Positions 23,962 to 32,899 of a DNA stretch of 64,000 nucleotides are shown piece after piece. How positions within the stretch are numbered: the first letter of the stretch is position 1; the number at the start of each line of letters is the position of its first letter. The DNA lies in NCBI RefSeq assembly GCF_001866665.1, contig NZ_MLYO01000023.1, positions 1 to 64,000 of the forward strand. Reading direction: 5' to 3'. A model generated the notes under the pieces. It ran no database searches. It was not told the DNA's origin and was given only the letters and a program-made list of their open reading frames with translations. The stretch is from Streptomyces monashensis (GTDB lineage: Bacteria; Actinomycetota; Actinomycetes; Streptomycetales; Streptomycetaceae). The translations under genes were made by a program, and so were the position numbers.

Positions 23962-26259
23962 ATGGCTTCCCTCCTCTACCGGCTCGGCCGCGGTGCCTTC
24001 CGGCGTCGCCGGGCGGTGCTGGCCGCCTGGCTGCTGATCCTCACCGCGGTCGTCACCTGCGTGATCGCCTTCGGCGGCACGACGGACGACGAGTTCACCG
24101 TCCCGGGCTCACCGGCCCAGACCGCCATGGACACCCTGAAGAAGGAGCTGCCCTCGGCGGCCGGGACCAGCGCCCAGATCGTCTTCGTCGCCCCCGAGGG
24201 CCACGAGATCACCGAGCCGCGGTACGCCGCGGCGGTCAGTGCCACCATGGCGCAGGCCGGCAGGGCTCCCCAGGTCGTCGGCGTGACCGACCCCGTGCGG
24301 AGCAAGGCCGTGTCGCCGGACCGCACCGCCGCACTCGGCCAGGTCCGCTACCAGGTCAGCCGCGCCGGCCTGCACGACGACAGCCTCACCTCGCTGGAGA
24401 GGACCATCCGGCCCGCGAAGGACGCCGGGCTCACGGTCGAGGTCGGCGGATCCGCGTACGGCAGCGGCAAGAGCACCGGCCACACCAAGGAACTGGTGGG
24501 CGTGGCCGTCGCCCTCGCCGTCCTCACGATCACCTTCGGCTCGCTGTTCGCGGCCGGCATGCCGCTGCTGACGGCGATCACGGGCGTGGCCGTCACCCTG
24601 CTGGGGCTGTCCGCGCTCACCGGCGTGCTGACCATCTCCAGCACCGCCCCGTCCCTGGCCTCGATGCTGGGCCTCGCGGTCGGCATCGACTACGCGCTGT
24701 TCATCCTCTCCCGCCACCGCTCCCAGCTCGCCACCGGCATGGACACCGAGGAGTCGGCGGCACGGGCCACCGCCACGGCGGGCAGCGCGGTCGTCTTCGC
24801 CGGTCTGACGGTGATCATCGCGCTGTGCGGGCTGGCCGTCGTCCGCATCCCGTTCCTGACCGTCATGGGCGTCGGCGGCGCGGCGGCCGTACTGGTCGCC
24901 GTCGGCGTCTCCACCACGCTGCTGCCCGCGCTGATGGCCTTCGCCGGTGAACGGCTGCGCCCGAAACCGGACTCACGCGCCGCCCGCCGCGAACAGGCCG
25001 CCCACATAGGCGAGTTCGACGGCGGGCGCGGTGGTCTCGACGGCGGGCGCAGGACGAGGGGCGAACGCTCGGGCGGGACGATGGGCGAACGCTGGGGCAG
25101 GATCGCCGTCCGCCGCCCGCTGCTCACGCTGCTCGCCGTCCTGATCGGCCTGCTGGCCGTCGCGGTACCGGCCAGGGATCTCCAACTGGCCCTGCCCGAC
25201 AACGGTTCGGCCCCGGCGGGCAGCAGTCAGCGGCAGGCGTACGACACCGTCTCCGAGAAGTTCGGGCCCGGGTTCAACGGGCCGCTGCTCGTCCACGCCG
25301 ACACCTCTCGTGCCACGGACCCGCAGACGGCCACGGCCGCGCTCGTGAAGGATCTGAAGGCCGCCGACGGCGTCGCCGCGGTCGGCCAGCCGCAGGTCGT
25401 CGACCACGGGAACGCGGCCGTCATCCAGGTCGTGCCGACGTCCGGGCCCGCGGACGAGAAGACCAAGAACCTCGTGCAGCACATCCGCGACGAGGCGCCC
25501 ACCTGGCAGCGGCAGACACGGGCCGAGGTCTCGGTGACCGGTACGACCGCCGTGAACATCGACGTCTCCGACCGGCTGGCGGGCTCTCTGATCCCCTTCG
25601 CGCTCGTCGTCGTCGGCCTGTCGCTGCTGCTGTTGCTGCTCGTCTTCCGTTCGGTGGTCGTGCCGTTGAAGGCCAGCCTGGGCTTCGTGCTGTCGGTGGC
25701 CGCCACCTTCGGCGCGGTCGTGGCCGTGTTCCAGTGGGGCTGGCTCGCGGGCGCGCTCGGCGTCGCCGGGACCGGTCCGGTGGTCAGCATCCTGCCCATC
25801 CTGGTGATGGCGGTGCTGTTCGGACTCGCCATGGACTACGAGGTGTTCATGGTCAGCCGCATGCGCGAGGCGTACGTCCACGGCGCCGCGCCCCGCGAGG
25901 CCGTGCTGGCCGGCTCCCGCCACGCCTCCCGCGTGGTCACCGCCGCCGCCCTCATCATGTTCGCGGTGTTCGCGAGCTTCGTCCCCGGCGGCAGCACCAT
26001 GCTGAAGCCGATCGCCTTCGCGCTCGCCGTCGGCGTCCTCATCGACGCCTTCCTGGTCCGGATGACCCTCGTCCCCGCGGTCCTCGCCCTCGTCGGCCGG
26101 GCGGGCTGGTGGCTGCCGAGGTGGCTGGACCGGCTGCTGCCCGACCTCGACATCGAGGGCGAACGGCTCACGGCGGAGCGGCAGTCGGACGCCACGGACG
26201 GGCGCGGTCCCGGCCTGCCCCTCGCGGTCGGCGGAGCCTTTCAGGAGGACCGGCACTGA
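23962..26259 (+). CDS. MMPL-family RND exporter
   Basis: This 765-residue protein has the MMPL layout: an N-terminal helix (RRRAVLAAWLLILTAVVTCV), a periplasmic-type loop (residues 60-160), five or six helices including SLASMLGLAVGIDYALFILSRHR (the Gly-x-Asp-Tyr proton-relay signature), then a second loop and a second helix bundle with LFGLAMDYEVFMVSRMREA. Both Asp-Tyr pairs needed for proton coupling are present. MMPL proteins export lipids, siderophores or drugs. The hydrophilic linker near residues 330-370 is repetitive (GGRGGLDGGRR). AAGGAG upstream supports the start. Confidence 0.92.
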   Translation: MASLLYRLGRGAFRRRRAVLAAWLLILTAVVTCVIAFGGTTDDEFTVPGSPAQTAMDTLKKELPSAAGTSAQIVFVAPEGHEITEPRYAAAVSATMAQAGRAPQVVGVTDPVRSKAVSPDRTAALGQVRYQVSRAGLHDDSLTSLERTIRPAKDAGLTVEVGGSAYGSGKSTGHTKELVGVAVALAVLTITFGSLFAAGMPLLTAITGVAVTLLGLSALTGVLTISSTAPSLASMLGLAVGIDYALFILSRHRSQLATGMDTEESAARATATAGSAVVFAGLTVIIALCGLAVVRIPFLTVMGVGGAAAVLVAVGVSTTLLPALMAFAGERLRPKPDSRAARREQAAHIGEFDGGRGGLDGGRRTRGERSGGTMGERWGRIAVRRPLLTLLAVLIGLLAVAVPARDLQLALPDNGSAPAGSSQRQAYDTVSEKFGPGFNGPLLVHADTSRATDPQTATAALVKDLKAADGVAAVGQPQVVDHGNAAVIQVVPTSGPADEKTKNLVQHIRDEAPTWQRQTRAEVSVTGTTAVNIDVSDRLAGSLIPFALVVVGLSLLLLLLVFRSVVVPLKASLGFVLSVAATFGAVVAVFQWGWLAGALGVAGTGPVVSILPILVMAVLFGLAMDYEVFMVSRMREAYVHGAAPREAVLAGSRHASRVVTAAALIMFAVFASFVPGGSTMLKPIAFALAVGVLIDAFLVRMTLVPAVLALVGRAGWWLPRWLDRLLPDLDIEGERLTAERQSDATDGRGPGLPLAVGGAFQEDRH

Positions 26260-26292
26260 CAGAACGGCCGGCACCGAGCCGGCCGGCGTCCG

Positions 26293-26836
26293 TCACCCGT
26301 CCCGATGGGCTCTCTCGATGCCGTCCGGGCCCTGCCCCTCCCCGCATGCCCCTGCAGCCCCCTCAGCCCGATCAGTCCCCTCAGTCCCCGCGGCAGCTCG
26401 GACGAGGTTCTGTTCCAGGCGTTCCAGGGTGCGCAGGGCGGCGGTGCGCTCGTCGTCGGTGAGGGCCTCGCCGCCGTACGCGGTGGCCTCCCCCGGCTCA
26501 GCGCCACCGGAGCACAGCGGACCCGAGCGGGAGCGCCGGCCCGGCTGGGGGACCTGGCGACCGCTGTACGCGAACGGCGTCGCCGGTTCGGTGAGCGGGC
26601 CGAAGTCCGTGTCGGTGGTCGACAGCGCGGCGAGGGGCGTGCGCCCGGGACGCGACAGGTGTAGCACCTCGACGCCGAACTGGGCGAGGAGCCGCGCCGC
26701 GACGGGACCTGCGATGACATGGGTGAGGTCGAGCACCCGTACGCCCGTGAGCGCCTCGTCGGCCTCGCCGATCGGTTCCCAGGATCCACACGGCCCGGTC
26801 CACCGTACGGTGACGCCGCCGTCGGACGTGCTCGCT
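26293..26836 (-). pseudogene. CaiB/BaiF CoA-transferase remnant
   Basis: The frame contains TVRWTGPCGSWEPIGEADE, then LTGVRVLDLTHVIAGPVAAR and LLAQFGVEVLHLSRPG, the start of a CaiB/BaiF family domain (often the second half of duplicated family III CoA-transferases). The coding similarity breaks off after TPFAYSGRQ, and the rest is low-complexity Glu/Gly-rich. A complete member has about 400 residues per domain, and no start codon is placed before the similarity, so the gene is broken at both ends. Confidence 0.55.
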
Positions 26837-27037
26837 CATCCCGCCCCGCCCTCGTCCTTCGCGCCTTCGTCCTCCCTGTACATCGCCGTACGGCGACGGT
26901 AGCCCGCACCGCGCCGCCTGTGGCCGGACGGGCCCGTTAGGCTTGGGCACTCCGGCAGGCGGTCGCCCGCCGCCCGGCGGCGGGTACGGCGCTCGCGCGG
27001 CCGCCCCCGGACCACCACACCCAAGGACGGCAACCGA

Positions 27038-27733
27038 GTGTCTTTCTTCACCATCGGCCACCGCGGTGTCATGGCCGCCGAGCCGGAGAACACCCTGCGC
27101 TCCTTCCTGCGGGCCGAACGCGAGGGCCTGGACGGCATCGAACTGGACCTGCACCTGAGCAGGGACGGCGAGCTCGTCGTCATGCACGACGAGACCCTGG
27201 ACCGTACGACGGACGGCTCCGGTCCGATCGCCGACCAGGAGTTGGAGACGCTCAGGAAACTCGACGCCGGGCTCGGCGAGCGCATCCCCACCTTCGAGGA
27301 GGTGCTGGACGCCGTCGGGCCGACGCTGCCGATCCAGGCGGAGATCAAGGACGTGGCCGCCGCCCGGTCGCTGGCCCGGGTGCTCACCGACCGCGACCTG
27401 CTGGACCGGGTCTCGGTGCTGTCGTTCCACGACGTGGCGCTGATCGAGATCCACAAGCTGCTGCCGCGGGCCCGCACCGTGCTGGTGGCAGGCCCCAGCG
27501 CGCACCGCGACACCTTCGTCGGCCGGGCGCAGAAGGTCGGTTCCACCCTGGTCAGCGTGGAACTGCGCCAGCTGAACCAGGCCATCGTGGAGAAGTGCGG
27601 CGCCGCCGGCATCGACGTGATGGCCTGGACCGTCAACGACGAGCGCGATCTGGCACTGGCCCGGATGCTCGGCCTGGTGGGCTGTGTGACCGACCAGCCC
27701 GGCATGAAGCGGCTGGTCGAGGCCACGGCCTGA
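27038..27733 (+). CDS. glycerophosphodiester phosphodiesterase (GDPD)
   Basis: This 231-residue TIM-barrel enzyme cleaves glycerophosphodiesters to glycerol 3-phosphate and an alcohol. The GDPD signature is complete: TIGHRGVMAAEPENTLRSF (His-Arg and Glu-Asn), GIELDLHLSRDGELVVMHDETLDRTTDG (Glu-Asp metal ligands and catalytic His), IQAEIKD (third acidic ligand) and the C-terminal VMAWTVNDERD (Trp). There is no signal peptide, so it acts in the cytosol on deacylated phospholipids. The GTG start has AAGGAC upstream. Confidence 0.92.
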   Translation: MSFFTIGHRGVMAAEPENTLRSFLRAEREGLDGIELDLHLSRDGELVVMHDETLDRTTDGSGPIADQELETLRKLDAGLGERIPTFEEVLDAVGPTLPIQAEIKDVAAARSLARVLTDRDLLDRVSVLSFHDVALIEIHKLLPRARTVLVAGPSAHRDTFVGRAQKVGSTLVSVELRQLNQAIVEKCGAAGIDVMAWTVNDERDLALARMLGLVGCVTDQPGMKRLVEATA

Positions 27734-27956
27734 CCTCAGGTGTCGGGGACCGAACCGGCCGGCCGTGCGGTCGCGGGAAGCGGTCCGCCCAACTCCCGGG
27801 TACGCGCGCCGGGGCCCGGGGGTGTCTTCCCGTGCGCGGCGGGAACAGCCGGTCCGCCCGGCACTGTTGCACCGGCTGGTCGCCCCGATGTCGGGGCGGC
27901 CGCTGACACGCCTGCCGCAGACTCGGACCGAGCCTTTCACACAGGAGGACTGATCC

Positions 27957-28790
27957 ATGAACAACCGGCCCCTGACACTCATGGCGGTGCACGCCCACCC
28001 CGACGACGAGGCCACCGGAACGGGCGGTGTCCTCGCGCGGTACGCGGCGGAGGGCATCCGCACGGTCCTCGTGACGTGTACCGACGGCAGTTGCGGTGAC
28101 GGACCGGGGGGCGTCAAGCCGGGTGACGCCGGGCACGATCCGGCAGCCGTCGCCCTGATGCGGCGTCAGGAACTGGAGGCGAGCTGCGCCATCCTGAAGA
28201 TCAGCCATCTGGAGACGCTGGACTACACCGACTCCGGGATGATGGGCTGGCCGAGCAACGACGTCCCCGGATCCTTCTGGCAGACCCCCGTGGCGGAGGG
28301 CGCCGCCCGGCTCGCGGAACTCTTGCGCCGCTATCAGCCCGATGTGGTCGTCACCTACGACGAGAACGGCTTCTACGGCCACCCCGACCACATCCAGGCG
28401 AACCGCATCACGATGGCCGCGCTGGCGATGACCGCGCCGACGCCGAAGGTGTACTGGACGACGGCGCCCCGTTCGATGATGCAGCGGTTCGGGGAGGTCA
28501 TGCGCGAGTTCGGTGCGGACTGGCAGGAGCCGGATCCCGCCGAGGCCGCCGCGATGGCCGAGATCGGACTGCCCGAGGAGGAGATCACCACCTGGGTGGA
28601 CACCAGCGCGTTCGGCGGTCAGAAGTTCGACGCGCTGGCCGCGCACGCCAGCCAGGGCGAGAACATCTTCTTCCTCAAGATGGGCCAGAAGAGGTTCACC
28701 GAGCTGATGGGCGTCGAGACCTTCGTACGCGTCCAGGACACCACGGGCACGGCCGTACCCGAGAACGACCTCTTCGCCGGACTGCGCTGA
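27957..28790 (+). CDS. PIG-L/LmbE-family N-acetyl deacetylase (Mca-like)
   Basis: This 277-residue zinc-dependent deacetylase has the Zn motif MAVHAHPDDEATGTGG at the N-terminus and the third ligand in FYGHPDHIQAN. The length and the later ITTWVDTSAFGGQKFDALAAHASQ resemble the mycothiol-related branch (MshB/Mca), which removes an acetyl group from GlcNAc-inositol or cleaves mycothiol S-conjugates. Since actinobacteria carry several paralogues, the precise substrate is open. AGGAGG lies seven bases before the ATG. Confidence 0.88.
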   Translation: MNNRPLTLMAVHAHPDDEATGTGGVLARYAAEGIRTVLVTCTDGSCGDGPGGVKPGDAGHDPAAVALMRRQELEASCAILKISHLETLDYTDSGMMGWPSNDVPGSFWQTPVAEGAARLAELLRRYQPDVVVTYDENGFYGHPDHIQANRITMAALAMTAPTPKVYWTTAPRSMMQRFGEVMREFGADWQEPDPAEAAAMAEIGLPEEEITTWVDTSAFGGQKFDALAAHASQGENIFFLKMGQKRFTELMGVETFVRVQDTTGTAVPENDLFAGLR

Positions 28791-28845
28791 TCCGCCTCTC
28801 GCTCCCACGCCCGGCACACCCGGCACGCCGTGCAGGTGGTGCGGG

Positions 28846-29616
28846 TCATGACGGGTCGGGGGTTGTGCCGACGTGACGGAAGTGGGTGGTCAGCCTCCCG
28901 GAGTCGTCGAGGACGTGGAACGCCAGGGCGGGCGGGTGGTCCAGGTGGACGTGGTCCTGGGGGTGGGCGCGTTGCTCCCACGGAAGGCGGAGGGTGGAGA
29001 CGACTCCGGGGGCCATCAGCAGCGGGCGTCCGGCGAAGACGGTCGCGGCGGCGGTGTGGGCGTGGCCGCAGAGGAATCCCGCGATGTTGCGGTGCCGGTC
29101 GGCGAGGGCCGCGAGGCGCTCGGCACCGAACTGGCGGATGCCGTCGACGAACGCGACGTGCACCTGCGCCGGCGGGTGGTGGAAGCCGATCAGCACGGGC
29201 GTCGGGTCGGGGGTCCGGGCCAGTACGTCCTGGAGCCACGCGAGGGTGTCGTCCGAGAGGAGGCCCTCGTCCTTGCCGGGCACCGATGAGTCGCACAGGG
29301 CGATGACGACGTCGGCGCCGCGGTGCACCTGGTTCACCGGTGCCGTCGAACTCTCCTGTCCCAGAAGGTGGGTTCGGAAGACATCACGCCGGTCGTGGTT
29401 GCCGGGGCAGAGCATCACCGGGTGCCGCGAGGAGAAGAGCCGACGGGCCTGCTCGTACTCGGAAGGCAGGGCGTGGTCGGTGATGTCTCCGGTCACCAGG
29501 ACCATGTCCAGGTCGTAGGGCAGGTCCTCCAGGTAGCGCATGACGGCGCGGGTGCGCTCGATGCTGCGCGGCTCGCCGTCGATGTGGGTGTCGCTGAGAT
29601 GGGCTGTGACGATCAC
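28846..29616 (-). CDS. calcineurin-like (class III cyclase-type) metallophosphoesterase
   Basis: This 256-residue protein contains all five phosphoesterase blocks: AHLSDTHID (D-x-H), MVLVTGDITDH (G-D), CPGNHDRRD (G-N-H-D), IGFHHPPAQ (H) and FLCGHAHTAAAT (G-H-x-H). The spacing is that of the CpdA/Rv0805 3',5'-cAMP phosphodiesterase-like group. Two GTG starts are possible (29634, 29616); AGGA nine bases before the inner one favours 29616. It is read away from the MocR gene over a region with repeated GGTCCAG boxes, so it may be its target. Confidence 0.88.
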   Translation of the reverse strand: MIVTAHLSDTHIDGEPRSIERTRAVMRYLEDLPYDLDMVLVTGDITDHALPSEYEQARRLFSSRHPVMLCPGNHDRRDVFRTHLLGQESSTAPVNQVHRGADVVIALCDSSVPGKDEGLLSDDTLAWLQDVLARTPDPTPVLIGFHHPPAQVHVAFVDGIRQFGAERLAALADRHRNIAGFLCGHAHTAAATVFAGRPLLMAPGVVSTLRLPWEQRAHPQDHVHLDHPPALAFHVLDDSGRLTTHFRHVGTTPDPS

Positions 29617-29660
29617 CGCAATACGTCCTGTCACTCGGGCTGTTGATCGGGCTGTTGATC

Positions 29661-29706
29661 GGTCCAGCCGAGGCTAGGCGGGTGCTGGACCAGGAGTAAG
29701 GTCCAG
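29661..29706. promoter_or_regulatory. GGTCCAG boxes, likely MocR operator
   Basis: GGTCCAG occurs as a direct repeat at 29661-29667 and 29700-29706 (39 bp apart), with the inverted copy CTGGACC at 29685-29691 forming a 7-bp palindrome with the right box. PdxR/MocR regulators typically recognise direct plus inverted repeats of this length in the divergent promoter next to their gene. Confidence 0.65.
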
Positions 29707-29710
29707 ATCC

Positions 29711-31213
29711 ATGCGGAATTCCTGGTCCGGTTCACGTGTCGACCTGCACCTCGATCTCGACGCCTCGAAAGGCCGCCGTTCGGCCCTGGAGTCGGCGCTG
29801 CGCGAGGCGGTCCGGCAGGGGCGCCTGGCCGCGGGCACGCTCCTGCCCTCCACGAGAGGGCTGGCCACCGAACTCGGGCTGTCCCGCGGCACGGTGACCG
29901 CCGCCTACGACCAACTGGTCGAGGAGGGCTACCTGTCGACCCGGCCCGGCTCGGGCACCACCGTGGCGGACGTACCGCCGCAGGCCGCGGCCGCACCGGC
30001 GGACGCACCGGTATCGGCGATTGCGCGCCACGACCTGCGCCCGGGGCTTCCCGACGTCAGCGCCTTTCCCTCCCGGGCCTGGCTCGCGGCGACGCGCCGG
30101 GTGGTCACCGACACGCGCTCGGCGGCGCTCCACGCCGGAGACCCGCAGGGCCGGATCGAACTGCGCACCGCGGTCGCCGACTACCTCGGCCGCACCCGCG
30201 GTGTGGTCACGAGCCCCGACCGCGTCGTCATCACCTCCGGCTACTACCAGGGCCTGAGCCTGCTCAGCGGCGTGCTGGCCCGCGACGGCGCCAGGACGGT
30301 GGCCGTCGAGGACCCCAGTCACAACGTCTTCCGCGGACGCGTCCAGCGCGCCGGACTCGCCCTCACGCCCCTGCCCGTCGACGCCCGGGGCGCCCGTGTG
30401 GACGCGCTGACGCACGAGGTCGACGCCGTCCTGCTCACGCCCTCGCACCAGTACCCGACCGGTGTCCCCCTCCACCCCCGCCGGCGTCAGGCCGTCGCCG
30501 CCTGGGCGCGTACCACCGGCGGGCTGGTCATCGAGGACGACTACGACGGCGAGTACCGCTACGACCGCCAGCCCGTCGGCGCCCTCCAGGGCATCGCTCC
30601 GCACCGGACCGTGTACTGCGGCACCGTGTCCAAGACCCTCGGCCCGGCGCTGCGGCTGGCCTGGCTGGCCCTGCCGCCCCATCTGGTGGAACCGGTGGTC
30701 GAGGCCAAACGCGAGGCCGATCTCCACACCGAGAGCCTCTCCCAGCTCGTACTCGCCGACCTGATCACCACGCATGCGTACGACCGCCACGTGCGCGCCT
30801 GCCGCCTGCGCTACCGCCGGCGGCGCGAACTCCTCCTGGCCCGCGTGTCCGGTGTCCCGGAACTGACCGCCCACGGCGTCCCCGCCGGTCTGCACACCCT
30901 CCTGACCCTCCCCGCCGACTGGCCGCCCGAGGACGAGGTCCTCTCCCGCTGCGCCCGGCGGGGACTCGCCCTGCGCGGCCTGTCCGAACTCCACGTCGAG
31001 GGCCGCGGGCGCCCGGCCGGCCTGCTCATCGGCTTCGCGGCCCCACCCGAACACGCCTACCGGCCCGCCCTCGACGCGCTGTCCGATGCCCTCGGCTCCC
31101 TTCGGCCGGGCCGTCGCGGATCGACGGACTCCGAACCGCGCACATCACTCCCCCGCCACACCCCGGTCACCCGCTCGGGCGATCACGCCGAGTCCGTCCA
31201 CGTCGAGTCGTGA
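29711..31213 (+). CDS. MocR/PdxR-type regulator (GntR helix-turn-helix fused to aminotransferase)
   Basis: This 500-residue protein has an N-terminal GntR winged helix (about 15-85; LPSTRGLATELGLSRGTVTAAY) joined to a fold-type I aminotransferase domain (about 120-470). PLP-site landmarks are present: VITSGYYQGLSLLSG, VIEDDYDGEYRY (Asp for the pyridine N and Tyr for the phenol) and GTVSKTLGPALRLAW, with Ser-Lys as the Schiff-base lysine. Such proteins sense PLP or an amino-acid adduct. The last 40 residues are unusual low-complexity sequence. It starts five bases after the GGTCCAG box and is probably autoregulated. Confidence 0.9.
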   Translation: MRNSWSGSRVDLHLDLDASKGRRSALESALREAVRQGRLAAGTLLPSTRGLATELGLSRGTVTAAYDQLVEEGYLSTRPGSGTTVADVPPQAAAAPADAPVSAIARHDLRPGLPDVSAFPSRAWLAATRRVVTDTRSAALHAGDPQGRIELRTAVADYLGRTRGVVTSPDRVVITSGYYQGLSLLSGVLARDGARTVAVEDPSHNVFRGRVQRAGLALTPLPVDARGARVDALTHEVDAVLLTPSHQYPTGVPLHPRRRQAVAAWARTTGGLVIEDDYDGEYRYDRQPVGALQGIAPHRTVYCGTVSKTLGPALRLAWLALPPHLVEPVVEAKREADLHTESLSQLVLADLITTHAYDRHVRACRLRYRRRRELLLARVSGVPELTAHGVPAGLHTLLTLPADWPPEDEVLSRCARRGLALRGLSELHVEGRGRPAGLLIGFAAPPEHAYRPALDALSDALGSLRPGRRGSTDSEPRTSLPRHTPVTRSGDHAESVHVES

Positions 31214-31768
31214 ACGTATGGGCCGTAGTCCCCCGGGAGAGAGCGAGAAGGGCATGTCGGTATCGGGCATACGCGGGCCACGGCCGGACACTCCGCGGCG
31301 ACGCCGGCGCCGGCGCGCCACGGCGGCCGGGTGTGCGACCGCCGCACCGTGCGCGCCCGGCGTCGGCGAGAGCGGCATGTCCCTGTCGGCCCGCTTCCCG
31401 AGCGCCCCGGCGAACGCCACCGACTCCGTGCCCTCCCGCACCGGTGCCACGACCGGCACCGATCTCCACCTCGAGCAGGAGGCCAAGCGCGCCCACTCCC
31501 CCACCGTCGAGATCGGTATCTGTCACGTCTCGCTCGTCGCCCGCCCCGACGCCGTCGCCGGCCTCGTCCGCAGGGCGGCGAGTGCGTCCTGACCGCCGGG
31601 GCCGCGGTGCCGCCGCCCCTGTCCCCTCCGCCCCTCCGCCACCTCCTGTGCGCTTTGAGCCAACTTGACGGCGGCCGAGACCCGATTGCCGGAAGAAAGG
31701 TTGTCGTGTCCGCGACGAACTCGTTTACTGCGGGCAGCAGCCGAGACCCGAGGAGGCGCAGCACTCTC
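31214..31768. other. intergenic with a doubtful small ORF
   Basis: A plus frame from ATG 31377 to 31592 (MSLSARFPSAPANATDSVPS...; then LEQEAKRAHSPTVEIGICHV) has mixed composition but no ribosome site. The snapalysin promoter should lie in the last 150 bases, which are AT-richer (TTGTCGTGTCCGCGACGAAC). No LysR-type snpR gene is present beside snpA. Confidence 0.35.
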
Positions 31769-32359
31769 ATGATCAAGCGAATAGCCGCCCTGGCGGCACT
31801 TCTCCCCGCCGTGTTGGGCACGACGGCCGGCGTCGCTTCGGCGCACCCCGGGCCGCACGCGACCCCCGCGGTCGTCACCCTGACCTACGACGCCAGCAAT
31901 GCCGGTCAGTGGGCGGGCCCGATCCGGCAGGCCGTGCAGAACTGGAACGACGCGGTGCACAACGTACGCCTGGAGCCGGCGAGCAGCCCCGGCTCGGCCG
32001 ACTACGTCTACGAGGCGACCAGCGGCTGGCCGCAGACCACACTGGGGCCGATCTTCCCCGGCGGCAGCGGTGACGTGCAGCTGGGCCAGCAGGCGGTGGA
32101 CGAGGGGTACGACGCGACCCGCATCACGGCCCACGAGACCGGGCACATCCTCGGGCTGCCCGACGACTACAGCGGCCCGTGCTCGGAGCTCATGTCCGGC
32201 CACGGCCCCGGCACGTCCTGCACGAACGCCAAGCCGGACGCGGCCGAGGCGGCGCAGGTCGACAGGAACTACGCCGCCGGCGCGTCGGCGATGCGCCCGC
32301 ATCACCGCCAGGTGGTGATCGACGTCTGGTCCGGCCGTGTGCTCACCGGCTCGCACTGA
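31769..32359 (+). CDS. snpA: snapalysin, small secreted neutral metalloprotease (M7)
   Basis: This 196-residue precursor has a signal peptide (MIKRIAALAALLPAVLGTTA..., ending about ASA) and a short propeptide. The mature domain starts near VVTLTYDASNAGQW. The active site ITAHETGHILGLPDDY is the snapalysin form of HExxHxxGxxH/D: two His and an Asp bind zinc and Glu is the general base. A disulfide pair, Cys in SGPCSELMSG and GTSCTNA, matches family M7. AGGAGG lies upstream of the ATG at 31769. In studied streptomycetes a divergent LysR gene (snpR) controls it; none is adjacent here. Confidence 0.93.
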   Translation: MIKRIAALAALLPAVLGTTAGVASAHPGPHATPAVVTLTYDASNAGQWAGPIRQAVQNWNDAVHNVRLEPASSPGSADYVYEATSGWPQTTLGPIFPGGSGDVQLGQQAVDEGYDATRITAHETGHILGLPDDYSGPCSELMSGHGPGTSCTNAKPDAAEAAQVDRNYAAGASAMRPHHRQVVIDVWSGRVLTGSH

Positions 32360-32456
32360 CCCAGAAGAATGACTTTGCGCCAGTTTCACGGTGGGCTGCC
32401 GCAGGTCAGCACCGTTGGAGAGGGGTGAGGGGCGTAGCGTTTTCACCAACCGAGTT

Positions 32457-32472
32457 TTTAGCCCTAGCTAAA
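32457..32472 (+). promoter_or_regulatory. TTTAGC-N4-GCTAAA palindrome
   Basis: A 6-bp inverted repeat with a CCTA spacer stands in an AT-rich pocket 59 bases before the XRE gene. Palindromes of this size in front of a small XRE gene are typical autoregulatory sites. Confidence 0.55.
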
Positions 32473-32530
32473 GGTGGCATGCTGATGGAGTGGCAACAAG
32501 CGTTGTCTCTCCATGAGTTGGGGGTGAATC

Positions 32531-32863
32531 ATGGGCATTTTTGCCCGTGACGAGAGCCGGACCACGCTAGCGGCTTCCCGGATAGGGCGACAGGCGACGG
32601 CCTCCCTGGCCGGCCTGCTGGCCGGCCAGGGCAAGACCCGCTCCGACCTGGCGGCGGCCATGGGCGTCAGCCCGGGCCGTGTCAGCCAGATCATGTCCGC
32701 GGACGCGAACCTGACCGTGCGCACGCTCGCCGCCGTGGCGGAAGCGCTGGACGCCGACGTGCAGATCACCTTCTGCCCCCGCGCGCAGCCGACGGACGCC
32801 AGAGCCCGCAGCGGCACGGACACGTCACCCCTCCACAGCAGCGGCCTTCCGGCCCGCCACTGA
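32531..32863 (+). CDS. small XRE-family helix-turn-helix protein
   Basis: This 110-residue protein has its helix-turn-helix in residues 30-70 (GKTRSDLAAAMGVSPGRVSQIMSADANLTVRTLAAVAEALD), the XRE/HigA-type fold. The N-terminal IGRQATASLAGLLAGQ is a dimer-like helix and the C-terminal tail is disordered. The ribosome site is TTGGGGGTG. A palindrome 60 bases upstream may be its operator. The next gene, on the opposite strand, is a membrane protein rather than a HigB-type toxin, so a toxin-antitoxin role is not supported by context. Confidence 0.8.
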   Translation: MGIFARDESRTTLAASRIGRQATASLAGLLAGQGKTRSDLAAAMGVSPGRVSQIMSADANLTVRTLAAVAEALDADVQITFCPRAQPTDARARSGTDTSPLHSSGLPARH

Positions 32864-32899
32864 GCCTCACGTCCCGCGTCTCCCGTCCGGCACGCGTGT

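Noticed and set aside
31377..31592. small ORF MSLSARFPSAPANATDSVPS between MocR and snpA
   Set aside because: No ribosome site and overlapping alternatives; cannot be supported.
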